DNA from: Streptomyces broussonetiae | GTDB taxonomy: Bacteria > Actinomycetota > Actinomycetes > Streptomycetales > Streptomycetaceae | Direction of reading: 5' to 3' | Length of the DNA: 64,000 nucleotides | Assembly: GCF_009796285.1 (NCBI RefSeq) | Contig: NZ_CP047020.1 | Location: 7,130,001 to 7,194,000, forward strand | Shown: positions 36,902-45,023 of the stretch, one piece after another | Layout of the letters: every line of letters starts with the position of its first letter | Position numbering within the stretch: position 1 is the first letter of the stretch | Translations under genes and position numbers: made by a program | The notes under the pieces: model-generated | What the model was told of the DNA's origin: nothing | What the model saw: the letters and a program-made list of their open reading frames with translations, nothing else | The model's database searches: none

Positions 36902-37765
36902 TCAGAAGGGATACCACCGCACCGTCTCGTCCTCGTCCCGCAGTGACGCCACCCGCCGCCGGAACTCGGCCAGTGCCTTCGGGTTGCTCGGCGCATGCTG
37001 GGCCACCCAGGCGCAGCTGGCCGTCTCGCGGGCGCCGCGCAGCACCGCACAGCCGTCCCACTCCCGTACGTCCCACCCGTAGGCCTCGGTGAAGGAGTCG
37101 TACGACTCGGCGGGCAGCCCGTACCGGTCGCGGGAGAGGGCCATCACTACCAGGTCGTGCTCGCGCAGGTCGCTGGAGAACGTCTCCAGGTCGACCAGGA
37201 CCGGCCCGTCCGCCCCGATGTGCACATTGCGGGGCAGCGCGTCGCCGTGGATGGGCCCCGGTGGCAGATGGGGCGTCAGCGCGGCCGCGGCCGCGGCGAA
37301 TCCGTCCCGGCGGGCGCGCAGGTAGGCCGCGTCGTCGGGGTCGATGGCGTCGCCCGCGAGCCGCAGCCAGCGTTCCACACCGCCCAGCAGCTCGCGGGGC
37401 GGCAGAGCGAAAGGAGGAGCGGGGAGTGCGTGCACGATCCGCAGCAGCTCCGCCAGATCGCGCGGCTCGGAGGGCCGTACCGGCTCCGGCAGCCGGTGCC
37501 ACACGGTCACCGGATGTCCGTCGACCAGCAGCGGCTTCGCCTCGGCAGCCCGTACCGCCGGCACGCCCGCCTCGGCCAGCCAGCCGGCGATGTCCAGCTC
37601 GCGCCGAGCCCGCTCCAGCAACTCGGCGTCGCGGCCCACCTTCACCACCAGGCCACCGGCGGCGAACACCGCGTTCTCGCCGAGGGCGAGGAGCCCGGCG
37701 TCCCCGGCCGGTCCCGGCAGTACCCCCGCCGCGGCCAGTACGTCCCGTGCCCGTGCCTCGTCCAT
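36902..37765 (-). CDS. APH-family phosphotransferase
   Basis: A 287-residue kinase-fold protein. The catalytic loop is GPIHGDALPRNVHI (Asp and Asn) and the magnesium-binding Asp is in GPVLVDLETFSSD; the N-lobe lysine is in LVVKVGRDAE. These are the hallmarks of the aminoglycoside phosphotransferase superfamily, which also contains many small-molecule kinases. It differs clearly from the phosphotransferase at 21615-22562. Substrate unknown. It is divergent from the broken permease gene across 141 bp. Confidence 0.82.
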   Translation of the reverse strand: MDEARARDVLAAAGVLPGPAGDAGLLALGENAVFAAGGLVVKVGRDAELLERARRELDIAGWLAEAGVPAVRAAEAKPLLVDGHPVTVWHRLPEPVRPSEPRDLAELLRIVHALPAPPFALPPRELLGGVERWLRLAGDAIDPDDAAYLRARRDGFAAAAAALTPHLPPGPIHGDALPRNVHIGADGPVLVDLETFSSDLREHDLVVMALSRDRYGLPAESYDSFTEAYGWDVREWDGCAVLRGARETASCAWVAQHAPSNPKALAEFRRRVASLRDEDETVRWYPF

Positions 37766-37906
37766 CGTGCCTCCGTGCGGTCGGATCTCCCTTGCCAGTC
37801 TTGCATTCGCACAGGTCGGGCCGTGTGCGAGGGCCCTTGGCGAGGTACCGGACCTTGAAGGTCATGAGCACGTCCACCAAGGTCGGCAAAGGGGCTGATT
37901 CCTTGC

Positions 37907-38360
37907 ATGCCGGTGGCCGAAGCGCAACGGCCGAGCGGCCGCCGTGCCGCCGATCACGGCACGTGGTTCCTCGTTCTGCCTGCCCTGATCCCCATCCTGC
38001 TGTTCGGCGTGGGCCCGCTGCGGTACGGCATCCTGCTCGCGTTCACCGGCGTCCGGTCCGGCCGCACCCGGGCCACCCGGTGGATCGACGTGCTGAACTT
38101 CCGGGACCTGCTGCACGACACGCCCTTCCGGGAGTCGTTCCGCATCGGCCTGCTCCGGGCGATCGGCGTGACCCTGCCCCAGTTCCTGCCGGCACTCGGC
38201 CTCGCCCTGCTCCTCAAGGAGGACCTGCGGCTGCGCCGGCCGGCCCGCGCCCTCGCCCTGGACGATGCCCGCGGTCGTCGTCGGCATCATGTGGCGGCTC
38301 GTCTGCAACCCGGACGCCGGCATCCTCAACGAGGTCCTCACCGACCTGGGCAGACGCCCC
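37907..38360 (+). pseudogene. Sugar-ABC transporter permease, frameshifted and truncated
   Basis: The first 115 codons encode a MalF-type carbohydrate permease N-terminus (GTWFLVLPALIPILLFGVGP, split helix, then TPFRESFRIGLLRAIGVT). At about 38250-38262 the frame shifts: the family-like continuation TMPAVVVGIMWRLV and NPDAGILNEVLTDLG is found in another frame from 38262. Homology then stops near 38350, about half-way through a normal 300-residue permease, losing the EAA loop. No binding protein or ATPase gene is next to it. It is a decayed remnant. Confidence 0.75.
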
Positions 38361-38452
38361 GGGGTGCAGCGTGGTCGTCAGGGCGGCCACGTCCCTGAGG
38401 GGAGGCCTCCCTGAGGAGAGACGTCCCTGAGGAGGCGTGGACGGAAAAACAC

Positions 38453-38482
38453 TTGGACGAGACGTCTCGTCTCGTTTAGCTT
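38453..38482 (+). promoter_or_regulatory. Promoter of the glycosyltransferase gene (leaderless)
   Basis: TTGGAC at 38453-38458 and TAGCTT at 38477-38482, spacer 18 bp. The ATG is eight bases after the -10 and has no ribosome-binding site, so the mRNA is probably leaderless. The spacer is filled by a 16-bp palindrome. Confidence 0.55.
38456..38471. promoter_or_regulatory. 16-bp palindromic operator between -35 and -10
   Basis: GACGAGACGTCTCGTC is a perfect palindrome placed exactly between the promoter elements of the glycosyltransferase gene, the classic position for a TetR-type repressor. A 13-of-16 match lies in front of the MMPL gene. Confidence 0.6.
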
Positions 38483-38489
38483 CGTATGC

Positions 38490-39695
38490 ATGACCAGCCC
38501 CGCACATATCGCCATGTTCTCCATCGCCGCGCACGGCCATGTGAACCCCAACCTGGAGGTGATCCGTGAACTCGTCGCCCGGGGCCATCGGGTGACGTAC
38601 GCCATCCCGCCGGTGTTCGCCGAGAAGGTGGCGGCCACGGGGGCCCGGCCCGTGCCGTACACCTCCACGCTGCCCGGACCCGACGCCGACCCGGATGCCT
38701 GGGGGAGCACACTGCTGGACAACGTCGAGCCGTTCCTGGCCGACGCGATCCAGGCGCTTCCGCAGCTCGTCGAGGCCTACGCCGGCGACGAACCCGACCT
38801 CGTCCTGCACGACATCTCCTCCTACCCGGCCCGCGTGCTCGCCCACCGCTGGGGCGTACCGGCGATCTCCCTCTCGCCGAACCTCGTCGCCTGGGAGGGG
38901 TACGACAAGGAGGTCGCCGAGCCGATGTGGGCGGAGCCGAAGAAGACGGCGCGCGGGCAGGCGTACTACGCCCGGTTCGAGGCCTGGCTGGCGGAGAACG
39001 GGATCACCCGGCACCCGGACGCGTTCGCCGGTCTCCCGGCCCGCTCGATCGTCCTCATCCCCAAGGCACTCCAGCCGCAGGCCGACCGGGTCGACGAAAG
39101 CGTCCACTCCTTCGTCGGTGCCTGTCAGGGGGACCGCGCCGAGCAGGGCGACTGGCAGCGGCCGGCCGATGCCGACAAGGTCGTGCTGGTGTCCCTGGGC
39201 TCGGCCTTCACCAAGCAGCCGGGTTTCTACCGCCAGTGCGTCCGCGCCTTCGGGGACCTGCCCGGCTGGCACCTGGTCCTCCAGGTCGGCCGCCATGTGC
39301 CGGCCGCCGAGCTGGGCGACGTACCCGGCAATGTAGAGGTGCACAGCTGGGTGCCGCAGCTGGCGATCCTCAAGCAGGCGGACCTGTTCGTCACGCACGC
39401 GGGCGCCGGCGGCAGCCAGGAGGGCCTCGCCACGGCCACGCCGATGATCGCCGTACCGCAGGCCGTCGACCAGTTCGGCAACGCCGACATGCTCGAGGGC
39501 CTTGGCGTCGCCCGCCGGCTGGACACCGAGGAGGCCACCGCCGACCGCCTGCGCGAGGCCGCCCTCGCCCTGGTGGACGACCCGGAGGCGGCCCGCCGTC
39601 TCAAGACGATCCAGGCAGGGATGGCCCAGGAGGGCGGCACCCGTCGAGCGGCGGACCTCATCGAGGCGGAGTTGGCCCAGCACGGCCGAGGATGA
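38490..39695 (+). CDS. Macrolide-type glycosyltransferase (MGT family, GT1)
   Basis: A 401-residue GT-B enzyme of the OleD/OleI/MgtA kind. The N-terminal acceptor domain starts AHIAMFSIAAHGHVNPNLEV with the catalytic His in AHGH. The C-terminal nucleotide-sugar domain shows VLVSLGSAFTKQPG, VEVHSWVPQLAIL, FVTHAGAGGSQEG and AVPQAVDQFGNAD, the GT1 donor-binding pattern. Such enzymes inactivate macrolides and other hydroxylated compounds by adding glucose from UDP-glucose. It is convergent with an MMPL exporter carrying a similar operator, suggesting inducible detoxification. Confidence 0.92.
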   Translation: MTSPAHIAMFSIAAHGHVNPNLEVIRELVARGHRVTYAIPPVFAEKVAATGARPVPYTSTLPGPDADPDAWGSTLLDNVEPFLADAIQALPQLVEAYAGDEPDLVLHDISSYPARVLAHRWGVPAISLSPNLVAWEGYDKEVAEPMWAEPKKTARGQAYYARFEAWLAENGITRHPDAFAGLPARSIVLIPKALQPQADRVDESVHSFVGACQGDRAEQGDWQRPADADKVVLVSLGSAFTKQPGFYRQCVRAFGDLPGWHLVLQVGRHVPAAELGDVPGNVEVHSWVPQLAILKQADLFVTHAGAGGSQEGLATATPMIAVPQAVDQFGNADMLEGLGVARRLDTEEATADRLREAALALVDDPEAARRLKTIQAGMAQEGGTRRAADLIEAELAQHGRG

Positions 39696-39709
39696 GGCGA
39701 GTTGACGAA

Positions 39710-39741
39710 GGGTCCGTCGACACCCCGGTGTCGGCGGACCC
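39710..39741. terminator. Bidirectional terminator between convergent genes
   Basis: Arms GGGTCCGTCGACACC (39710-39724) and GGTGTCGGCGGACCC (39727-39741) pair over 15 bp with one G-U type mismatch, flanked by further partial pairing (ACGA/TCGT). It lies between the stops of the glycosyltransferase and MMPL genes. Confidence 0.6.
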
Positions 39742-39758
39742 TCGTCGGCGGTGCGGGA

Positions 39759-42011
39759 TCAGACCGGCAGCCGCTCGCCCTCCTCGCGCGCGGGGCGCGC
39801 GACAGGCGGCTGCGGCGGCTCGTCGTGGGTGAGGTCGGGCAGCCGGTGCAGCCACTTGGGCAGGTACCAGTTGCGCTCGCCGAGCAGCGCCATCACGGCC
39901 GGCAGCAGCACCCCGCGGATGACGGTGGCGTCGATGAGGACCGCCGCGGCCAGGCCCACGCCCATCTGCTTCATGGACTGCATCGACAGCGTGCCGAAGA
40001 TCGCGAACACGGCGACCATGATGACCGCGGCGCTGGTGACGACACCGGCCGTGGTGACCACGCCGTGCCGGATCGCGTCCCGTGTGTCCAGGCCGCGCAT
40101 ACGGGCCTCGCGGATGCGGGAGACGACGAACACGTGGTAGTCCATCGACAGCCCGAACAGGATCACGAAGAGGAACAGCGGCAGCCAGGTCACGATCGCG
40201 CCGACGCCCGCCGCACCGACCAGCGAGGCACCCCAGCCGTGCTGGAAGACGGCGACGAGGACGCCGTAGGCCGCGCCCACCGACAGCAGGTTGAGCACGA
40301 TCGACGTGAGCGCGACGGTCAGGGAGCGGAACGACAGCAGCATCAGCAGGAACGCGAACACGACCACGAACGCGAAGACCGGGGCGACGGAGCCGAGCAA
40401 CTGGTCGTTGAAGTCGTGGTTGCCGGCGACCTGTCCGGTGACCGGCGCCTGCAGGCCGTCGATCCTGCCGAGAGTCGCGGGCCGCACCTCGTCGCGCAGG
40501 ATGCCGAGGCTCTTGACGGCCTTGTCCATGTCCGAGCCGCCGACCAGCGGTACGGAGATCAGGGCCACGTTCTGCGTGCCGTAGACCCGGACGCCGACCG
40601 GGCCGCGCGAGGCGCCCGAGGTGATCGCCCGCTGCTTGAACTCGGCGAGCGCCTGCCGTACGTCGGGGGCGTTGATGTCCCTGGCCCTGACGACGACCTG
40701 AGCCGGCTCGCTGCCGCCGGGGAAGGCGTCGTTGACCCGGTCGTAGGTCTGCACGATGGGCAGCGACCTGCCGAACTCCTGGTCCAGGGTGAGCTGTTGG
40801 GTCTTCATGCCGAGCGCGGGCGCGGCGATCGCCAACAGCGTGCCGGCCGCCACGGCGACCGAGACGAGCGGCCTGGCCAGCACGGCGCGCAGGACCGCCG
40901 ACCAGAACCGGCTGCCCTCGTCCACGCCGTGCCGGCGGCGCGGACGGGCGAGGAACGGGATCCGGCCCTTCTCCACGCGCTCGCCGAGCAGCGACAGCAG
41001 CGCGGGCAGTACGGTGACCGACCCGACCATGGCGACCGCCACGACCATCAGCGAGGCCAGGCCCATCGCCTCGAACTCGGCGAGCCCGGTGAAGAGCATG
41101 CCCGCCATCGCCACGCACACCGTGATCCCGGAGACGACGATCGCCCGGCCGCTGGTGGCGGCGGCGATCCGCAGGGCGGTGCCCGCGTCCCGGCCGGCCT
41201 GCCGCTCCTCGCGTTCGCGGCGCAGATAGAACAGGCAGTAGTCGACGCCTACGGCCATACCGACCAGCAGCATCACGGAGTTGGCGGTGTCGCTCATAGG
41301 CTGCAGATGGCTGACGACACCCATCAGGCCCATCGTCGCCATGATCGCGGTGATCGCGAGGGCCACCGGCAGCAGCGCGGCCACCAGCGCGCCGAAAGCG
41401 ATCAGCAGGATGCCGAGGGCCACCGGCACCGCCGAGTACTCCGCCTGCTGGAAATCGTCGCCGAAGGCGTCCTTGTACTGCTTCTGCATGCTGGCGGCGC
41501 CGATCTCCTCGATCCGCAGACCGCTGTGTCGTTTCTGCACCCCGGCGACGGCGTCCAGCACCGGCTCGACCCGGTCGACGGCCGTCTTGGCGTCGCCCCG
41601 CAGGTCGAACTGCACCAGCGCGCTGCGGCCGTCCCGGGAGATGGTGTGCGTGGTGTACGGCGAGGTCACGCCGGTGACCTTGCCGGTGCCTCCGACGGCC
41701 TCCATCACGTCGGTGACGGCCGCCCGGAAGCCGCTCCCGGTCGCCGTCCCGGCACCGTCCTTCGACTGGATCAGGACGGTCTCGCCGGCCGGCTGCTTGA
41801 TGCCTGCGTCGTCGATGATCCGTGCTGCGGTGTGCGTCTCGCCCTTGAGCTGGTCGCCCTCGTTCACGTCGACCCGGCCCGTCGCCGAACCGACTCCCAG
41901 CGCCAGGACGACGAACAGCACCCATATGCCGACGGCCGCCCAGCGGTGCCGGGCGCTCCAGCCGCCCGCGCGGGCGGCCAGCCCCCGCACCCGCACCTGT
42001 GTGTTCCCCAT
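39759..42011 (-). CDS. MMPL-family RND transporter
   Basis: A 750-residue membrane protein with a first helix after residue 25, a large extracytoplasmic loop, a bundle of about five helices, a second loop and a second bundle: the MMPL layout. Signature segments include GMAVGVDYCLFYLRRERE and FGLSMDYHVFVVSRIREARMRG, which hold the proton-relay Asp-Tyr pairs. The ATG at 42011 follows GAGGGGG. In actinomycetes such proteins export lipids, siderophores or antibiotics using the proton gradient. The shared palindrome with the glycosyltransferase suggests co-regulation. Confidence 0.9.
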   Translation of the reverse strand: MGNTQVRVRGLAARAGGWSARHRWAAVGIWVLFVVLALGVGSATGRVDVNEGDQLKGETHTAARIIDDAGIKQPAGETVLIQSKDGAGTATGSGFRAAVTDVMEAVGGTGKVTGVTSPYTTHTISRDGRSALVQFDLRGDAKTAVDRVEPVLDAVAGVQKRHSGLRIEEIGAASMQKQYKDAFGDDFQQAEYSAVPVALGILLIAFGALVAALLPVALAITAIMATMGLMGVVSHLQPMSDTANSVMLLVGMAVGVDYCLFYLRREREERQAGRDAGTALRIAAATSGRAIVVSGITVCVAMAGMLFTGLAEFEAMGLASLMVVAVAMVGSVTVLPALLSLLGERVEKGRIPFLARPRRRHGVDEGSRFWSAVLRAVLARPLVSVAVAAGTLLAIAAPALGMKTQQLTLDQEFGRSLPIVQTYDRVNDAFPGGSEPAQVVVRARDINAPDVRQALAEFKQRAITSGASRGPVGVRVYGTQNVALISVPLVGGSDMDKAVKSLGILRDEVRPATLGRIDGLQAPVTGQVAGNHDFNDQLLGSVAPVFAFVVVFAFLLMLLSFRSLTVALTSIVLNLLSVGAAYGVLVAVFQHGWGASLVGAAGVGAIVTWLPLFLFVILFGLSMDYHVFVVSRIREARMRGLDTRDAIRHGVVTTAGVVTSAAVIMVAVFAIFGTLSMQSMKQMGVGLAAAVLIDATVIRGVLLPAVMALLGERNWYLPKWLHRLPDLTHDEPPQPPVARPAREEGERLPV

Positions 42012-42091
42012 GACGGGTCTGCCCCCTCGTGTGCGGTGGCAGCCCCCTGCCGCCACCTGTGCGCTTGCTCCGCATCGACCGTATGGGCCGG

Positions 42092-42107
42092 GCAAAGACG
42101 TCTCGTC
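42092..42107 (-). promoter_or_regulatory. Near-copy of the glycosyltransferase palindrome, before the MMPL gene
   Basis: On the minus strand GACGAGACGTCTTTGC matches the perfect palindrome at 38456-38471 in 13 of 16 positions, including the first 12 in a row. It lies 81-97 bp upstream of the MMPL start. Confidence 0.5.
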
Positions 42108-42283
42108 GTGCTGCCCGGTGAAGTGAGCGGCCCGCCCCTCCGTACTGGGAAGGACGGCGGCCCCTTACATCTATCGGGACATCTCCCAGACGCGTCTCGG
42201 GGTGCCGGTTCGCCGGCCGCGGGTGCGACCGGGACAAGGGATGTCCGTTCCGCCGTCAGCGCGCCGGTTTGTGATTACAAAAG

Positions 42284-42296
42284 CTTGTTGAACAAG
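42284..42296. promoter_or_regulatory. MarR-like palindrome CTTGTTGAACAAG
   Basis: A perfect 6-1-6 inverted repeat in an AT-rich patch that stands out from its GC-rich surroundings. It resembles MarR-type operators. It is 128 bp before the DUF1697 start; which gene it serves is unclear. Confidence 0.35.
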
Positions 42297-42423
42297 TCAC
42301 AGCTGCGTGGAGAGGTTGATCCGGCCCCTGCCCATCGGACAGAGTTTCGCGCAACCCGCCCCACGCGGGCCCGGCCGTCGTGCCCGCCCCCACGGGGCAC
42401 GACGGCCCCTCTAGGCTGGCCGG

Positions 42424-42972
42424 ATGACGACCTACGCGGCGCTGTTGCGCGGAATCAACGTCGGTGGCGCCAAGAAGGTGCCCATGGCCGACCTGCGCAC
42501 CCTGCTCGCCGGCCTCGGCCACACCGGCGTACGGACCTATCTGCAAAGCGGCCAGGCCGTGTTCAGCAGCGACCACGGCGACGAGGACTCGCTGGCGGCG
42601 GAGGTGAGCCGGGCCGTCGAGGAGCGCTTCGGCTTCCCGGTCGACGTGCTCGTGCGCGACCACGCCTATCTGCGCGCCGTGGCCGAGGCCTGCCCCTTCC
42701 CGGCCGCCGAACTCCAGCCCAGGCAGCTGCACATCACGTACTTCTCCGCGGCCGTCGCCCCGGACCGGTACGCGGACATCGACCAAGCCGCCCACCTGCC
42801 CGAGGAGTTCCGCCTCGGCGACCGCTGCCTGTACCTCTACGCACCGGACGGCGTCGGCCGATCCAAGCTCGCCGAGAGGCTGGGCCGGCAGCCGGCCAGG
42901 GGACTGATCGCCACGAGCCGGAACTGGAACACCGTGCTCAAGCTGGTGGAGTTGACGGCCGAGGAGGAGTGA
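42424..42972 (+). CDS. DUF1697 protein
   Basis: A 182-residue cytoplasmic protein of the DUF1697 family: opening TTYAALLRGINVGGAKKVPM, LRTYLQSGQ-like VRTYLQSGQAVFSS, and the closing RNWNTVLKLVEL are the family's conserved blocks. Function in the family is not established. The ATG lacks a ribosome-binding site and sits seven bases after TAGGCT, so translation is probably leaderless. The next gene begins 33 bp downstream and may be co-transcribed. Confidence 0.88.
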   Translation: MTTYAALLRGINVGGAKKVPMADLRTLLAGLGHTGVRTYLQSGQAVFSSDHGDEDSLAAEVSRAVEERFGFPVDVLVRDHAYLRAVAEACPFPAAELQPRQLHITYFSAAVAPDRYADIDQAAHLPEEFRLGDRCLYLYAPDGVGRSKLAERLGRQPARGLIATSRNWNTVLKLVELTAEEE

Positions 42973-43005
42973 CGCGAGCGGGCACGCGTGTGCGAGGCTC
43001 GCCCC

Positions 43006-44031
43006 ATGCGCTACATCATCATCGGGGCGGGGGCCGTCGGCGGGTCCGTCGGGGGACGTCTCGCCCAGGCCGGGCACGAGGTCGTCCTCGTGGCCCGCGG
43101 CACACACCTGGCGGCACTGGACGAACACGGGCTCCGACTGCGGGTCCCGGAGGGTGAGTTGACGTACCGGCTGGCCGCCGTCGACGGGCCCGGCCCGCTC
43201 GGTGAGCTGCGCGCCGACGACGTCCTCGTCCTCGCCGTCAAGACCCAGGACACCGTCTCCGCGCTGCAGACCTGGGCGCAGGTGCCCGTAGCGGGCGGCG
43301 GCAGTGCGGCGGAGCAACTGCCGCTCGTCTGCCTGCAGAACGGAGTGGAGAGCGGACGGCTGGCCCTGCGCCGCTTCCGGCAGGTGTACGGCGTCTGCGT
43401 CTGGCTGCCCTCGGCCTTCCTGGAGCCCGGCGTCGTCTCCGCCGCGGGCAGCCCGCTCACCGGCGTCCTGCACCTGGGCCGGCTGCCGCACGGCACCGAC
43501 GACACCGCCCGCCGGATCGCCGCCGACCTGTCCGGCGCCCGCTTCGAGGCACCGGTCGTGCCGGACGTGGCCCGCTGGCAGTACGCCAAGCTGCTCGCCA
43601 ACCTCGGCAACGCCCTCGAAGCGGTGAGCGGCCCCCTCGACAACGAGGCCGCCCAGGCGCTCTACGCGCGTGTGCGCGCCGAGGGCGAGGCCGTCCTCGA
43701 CGCCGCCGGGATCGTATACACGAGTGCCGAGGAACAGCGCGCGGCCCGGGGCGACAAGATCACCCTGGTGCCGCTGGACGGCGCCCCGCGCGGCGGCGGC
43801 TCGTCCTGGCAGTCCCTCACCCGCGGCACCGGCACCATCGAGGCGGACTACCTCAACGGCGAGATCGCCCTGCTCGGCCGGCTGCACGGGGTACCGACCC
43901 CGCTGAACGAACTCCTCCAGGACCTCGCGAACCGGTTGGCGAGCGAGCACCGGGCCGCCGGGTCGATGCCGGTCGGGGAACTGGTGCGCAGGGCCGAGGA
44001 AGCCGAGGAAGCGGCGCGGCGGGCCGGCTGA
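43006..44031 (+). CDS. 2-dehydropantoate 2-reductase-like protein
   Basis: A 341-residue NADPH-dependent reductase of the PanE/ApbA family. The N-terminal Rossmann domain starts RYIIIGAGAVGGSVGGRL; VLAVKTQDT and LVCLQNGVES follow; the C-terminal helical domain contains the catalytic lysine region ARWQYAKLLANLGNA and DYLNGEIALLGRLHGVPTP. PanE makes pantoate for coenzyme A, but many paralogues reduce other 2-oxoacids. ATG 43006 gives a proper nucleotide-binding N-terminus. A GC-rich hairpin follows the stop. Confidence 0.87.
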   Translation: MRYIIIGAGAVGGSVGGRLAQAGHEVVLVARGTHLAALDEHGLRLRVPEGELTYRLAAVDGPGPLGELRADDVLVLAVKTQDTVSALQTWAQVPVAGGGSAAEQLPLVCLQNGVESGRLALRRFRQVYGVCVWLPSAFLEPGVVSAAGSPLTGVLHLGRLPHGTDDTARRIAADLSGARFEAPVVPDVARWQYAKLLANLGNALEAVSGPLDNEAAQALYARVRAEGEAVLDAAGIVYTSAEEQRAARGDKITLVPLDGAPRGGGSSWQSLTRGTGTIEADYLNGEIALLGRLHGVPTPLNELLQDLANRLASEHRAAGSMPVGELVRRAEEAEEAARRAG

Positions 44032-44066
44032 CGGACCGCCGGGTTGCCCCCCAACCCTCCGTTTCG

Positions 44067-44084
44067 ACCGGCCCGCGGGCCGGT
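44067..44084 (+). terminator. GC palindrome after the reductase gene
   Basis: ACCGGCCCGCGGGCCGGT is an 18-bp perfect palindrome 35 bases after the stop; a likely hairpin terminator. Confidence 0.45.
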
Positions 44085-44162
44085 TGGCCGATAAACGCCC
44101 CTGCTGTGCGCGGAGTTCGTTCTCCCAGTGACATACGGGCGGCACCCGGCGCAGAACGAAGT

Positions 44163-44205
44163 GCCACCGGGTCCGACGGCACAGGGGAGCGCCGGACCCG
44201 GTGGC
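44163..44205 (+). other. Hairpin in the 640-bp gap
   Basis: Thirteen-bp perfect arms GCCACCGGGTCCG and CGGACCCGGTGGC enclose a 17-nt loop. It is too far from the reductase to be its only terminator and may belong to a non-coding RNA or a leader. Confidence 0.4.
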
Positions 44206-44671
44206 CCTGTACCACGCTGCCGCCCCCCGGCGGTGCGGCTCGCCGAACCTCGCGACAACATCCTCCGCTTGTCCCTAGGGTCGACAGCACGGACGGGCCG
44301 GACAGGGGGACGCATGAGCGCGACGGACAGGGCGCGGGCGGGACTGCCGCACCGCCGCGCGGGCACGGTGCCCCGGTGTCCGTCCGACCGCCCCGCTCCC
44401 GAGACCCGGCGCCGGCCCCGTGGCCCGCACCCGGCGCTTGCGCGCCCCGTGCCCACCGGGCCCGGTCAACGGGCGCCGATCACCCGGATGGGTGGCGATT
44501 TTCGGCCCACTCGGCGCCGTCGTGACCGCCCGGGCCCCCAGTCGCCCCGCAGCGGCCCGCAGCCGCACCGTACGGCCGCACACGCGCCTCCGCGAGGTCG
44601 GTAACGTCAGCGGTCCCGCACCCCACCCCCAGCCCCCATGGCTCCTTTCGGGCCAGAAGCGAGGACAGGAC

Positions 44672-44968
44672 ATGAGTACCTACGACTTCGGCGACCTCGG
44701 CCGCATGGGTATCGGCAACGGCCCGCCGGACCTGGAGACCCTCATGGCCGTCGCGGACCGGCTCACCGAGGCACTCGGGGTCGAGTACCCGGCGCTCGTC
44801 GCGTACGGCGAGACCGTCCATCGCCAGCTGGAGGAGTCCGCCGAGGACGGGCTGCCGCCCAACCGGGGCAAGATCCGCACCGCGCTGGAGGAGGTCGCCA
44901 TCGTGGCGGGCGCCGGTACCGGCAGCCTCACCTTCACCCGGCAGCTCCTGCACGCCCTGGACCTGTGA
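44672..44968 (+). CDS. Small acidic hypothetical protein
   Basis: A 98-residue protein I do not recognise. It opens STYDFGDLGRMGIGNGPPDL and is otherwise predicted helical (LMAVADRLTEALGVEYPALVAY, a helix broken here by the proline), acidic, without cysteine, signal peptide or membrane segment. GAGGACAGGAC just before the ATG is a plausible ribosome-binding site and the codon pattern is that of a real Streptomyces gene. It is convergent with the sirohydrochlorin chelatase gene. Confidence 0.65.
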   Translation: MSTYDFGDLGRMGIGNGPPDLETLMAVADRLTEALGVEYPALVAYGETVHRQLEESAEDGLPPNRGKIRTALEEVAIVAGAGTGSLTFTRQLLHALDL

Positions 44969-45023
44969 CCGGCCGGAGCGCCGCCGGCGGGTCCGAGGCA
45001 CCTCGCGCGGCGGGCCGGTGTGC

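Larger units (their letters stand above)
42012..42423. other. 412-bp divergent intergenic region with two candidate operators
   Basis: It separates the MMPL gene from the DUF1697 gene. It holds the near-copy of the glycosyltransferase palindrome (42092-42107) and an AT-rich palindrome CTTGTTGAACAAG (42284-42296). TAGGCT at 42412-42417 is a likely -10 for DUF1697. No coding sequence was recognised. Confidence 0.5.
44032..44671. other. 640-bp gap with two strong hairpins
   Basis: No convincing gene was found between the reductase and the small orphan gene. An open frame from ATG 44314 (with a GGACAGGGGGA ribosome-binding-like site) encodes a Pro/Arg-rich peptide typical of chance GC-rich frames. 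Hairpins at 44067-44084 and 44163-44205 show the region is structured. Confidence 0.4.

Noticed and set aside
36902..37765. An antibiotic-resistance aminoglycoside phosphotransferase
   Set aside because: Only the general fold and catalytic motifs are visible; the family includes many metabolic kinases and the locus is not a resistance context.
38388..38440. A CRISPR-like repeat made of CCCTGAGG units
   Set aside because: Only three short, imperfect, closely spaced copies with no spacers of even length; more likely a local duplication.
39702..43157. A plus-strand open frame of 1151 codons opposite the MMPL gene and beyond
   Set aside because: It is antisense to the clear MMPL gene and runs into two other genes; its translation is Asp/Arg/Gln-rich without domains, as expected for a shadow frame in GC-rich DNA.
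44314..44604. Frame starting at ATG 44314 with a GGACAGGGGGA site
   Set aside because: The translation is Pro/Arg-rich throughout and has no third-position GC pattern of a real gene; treated as chance.
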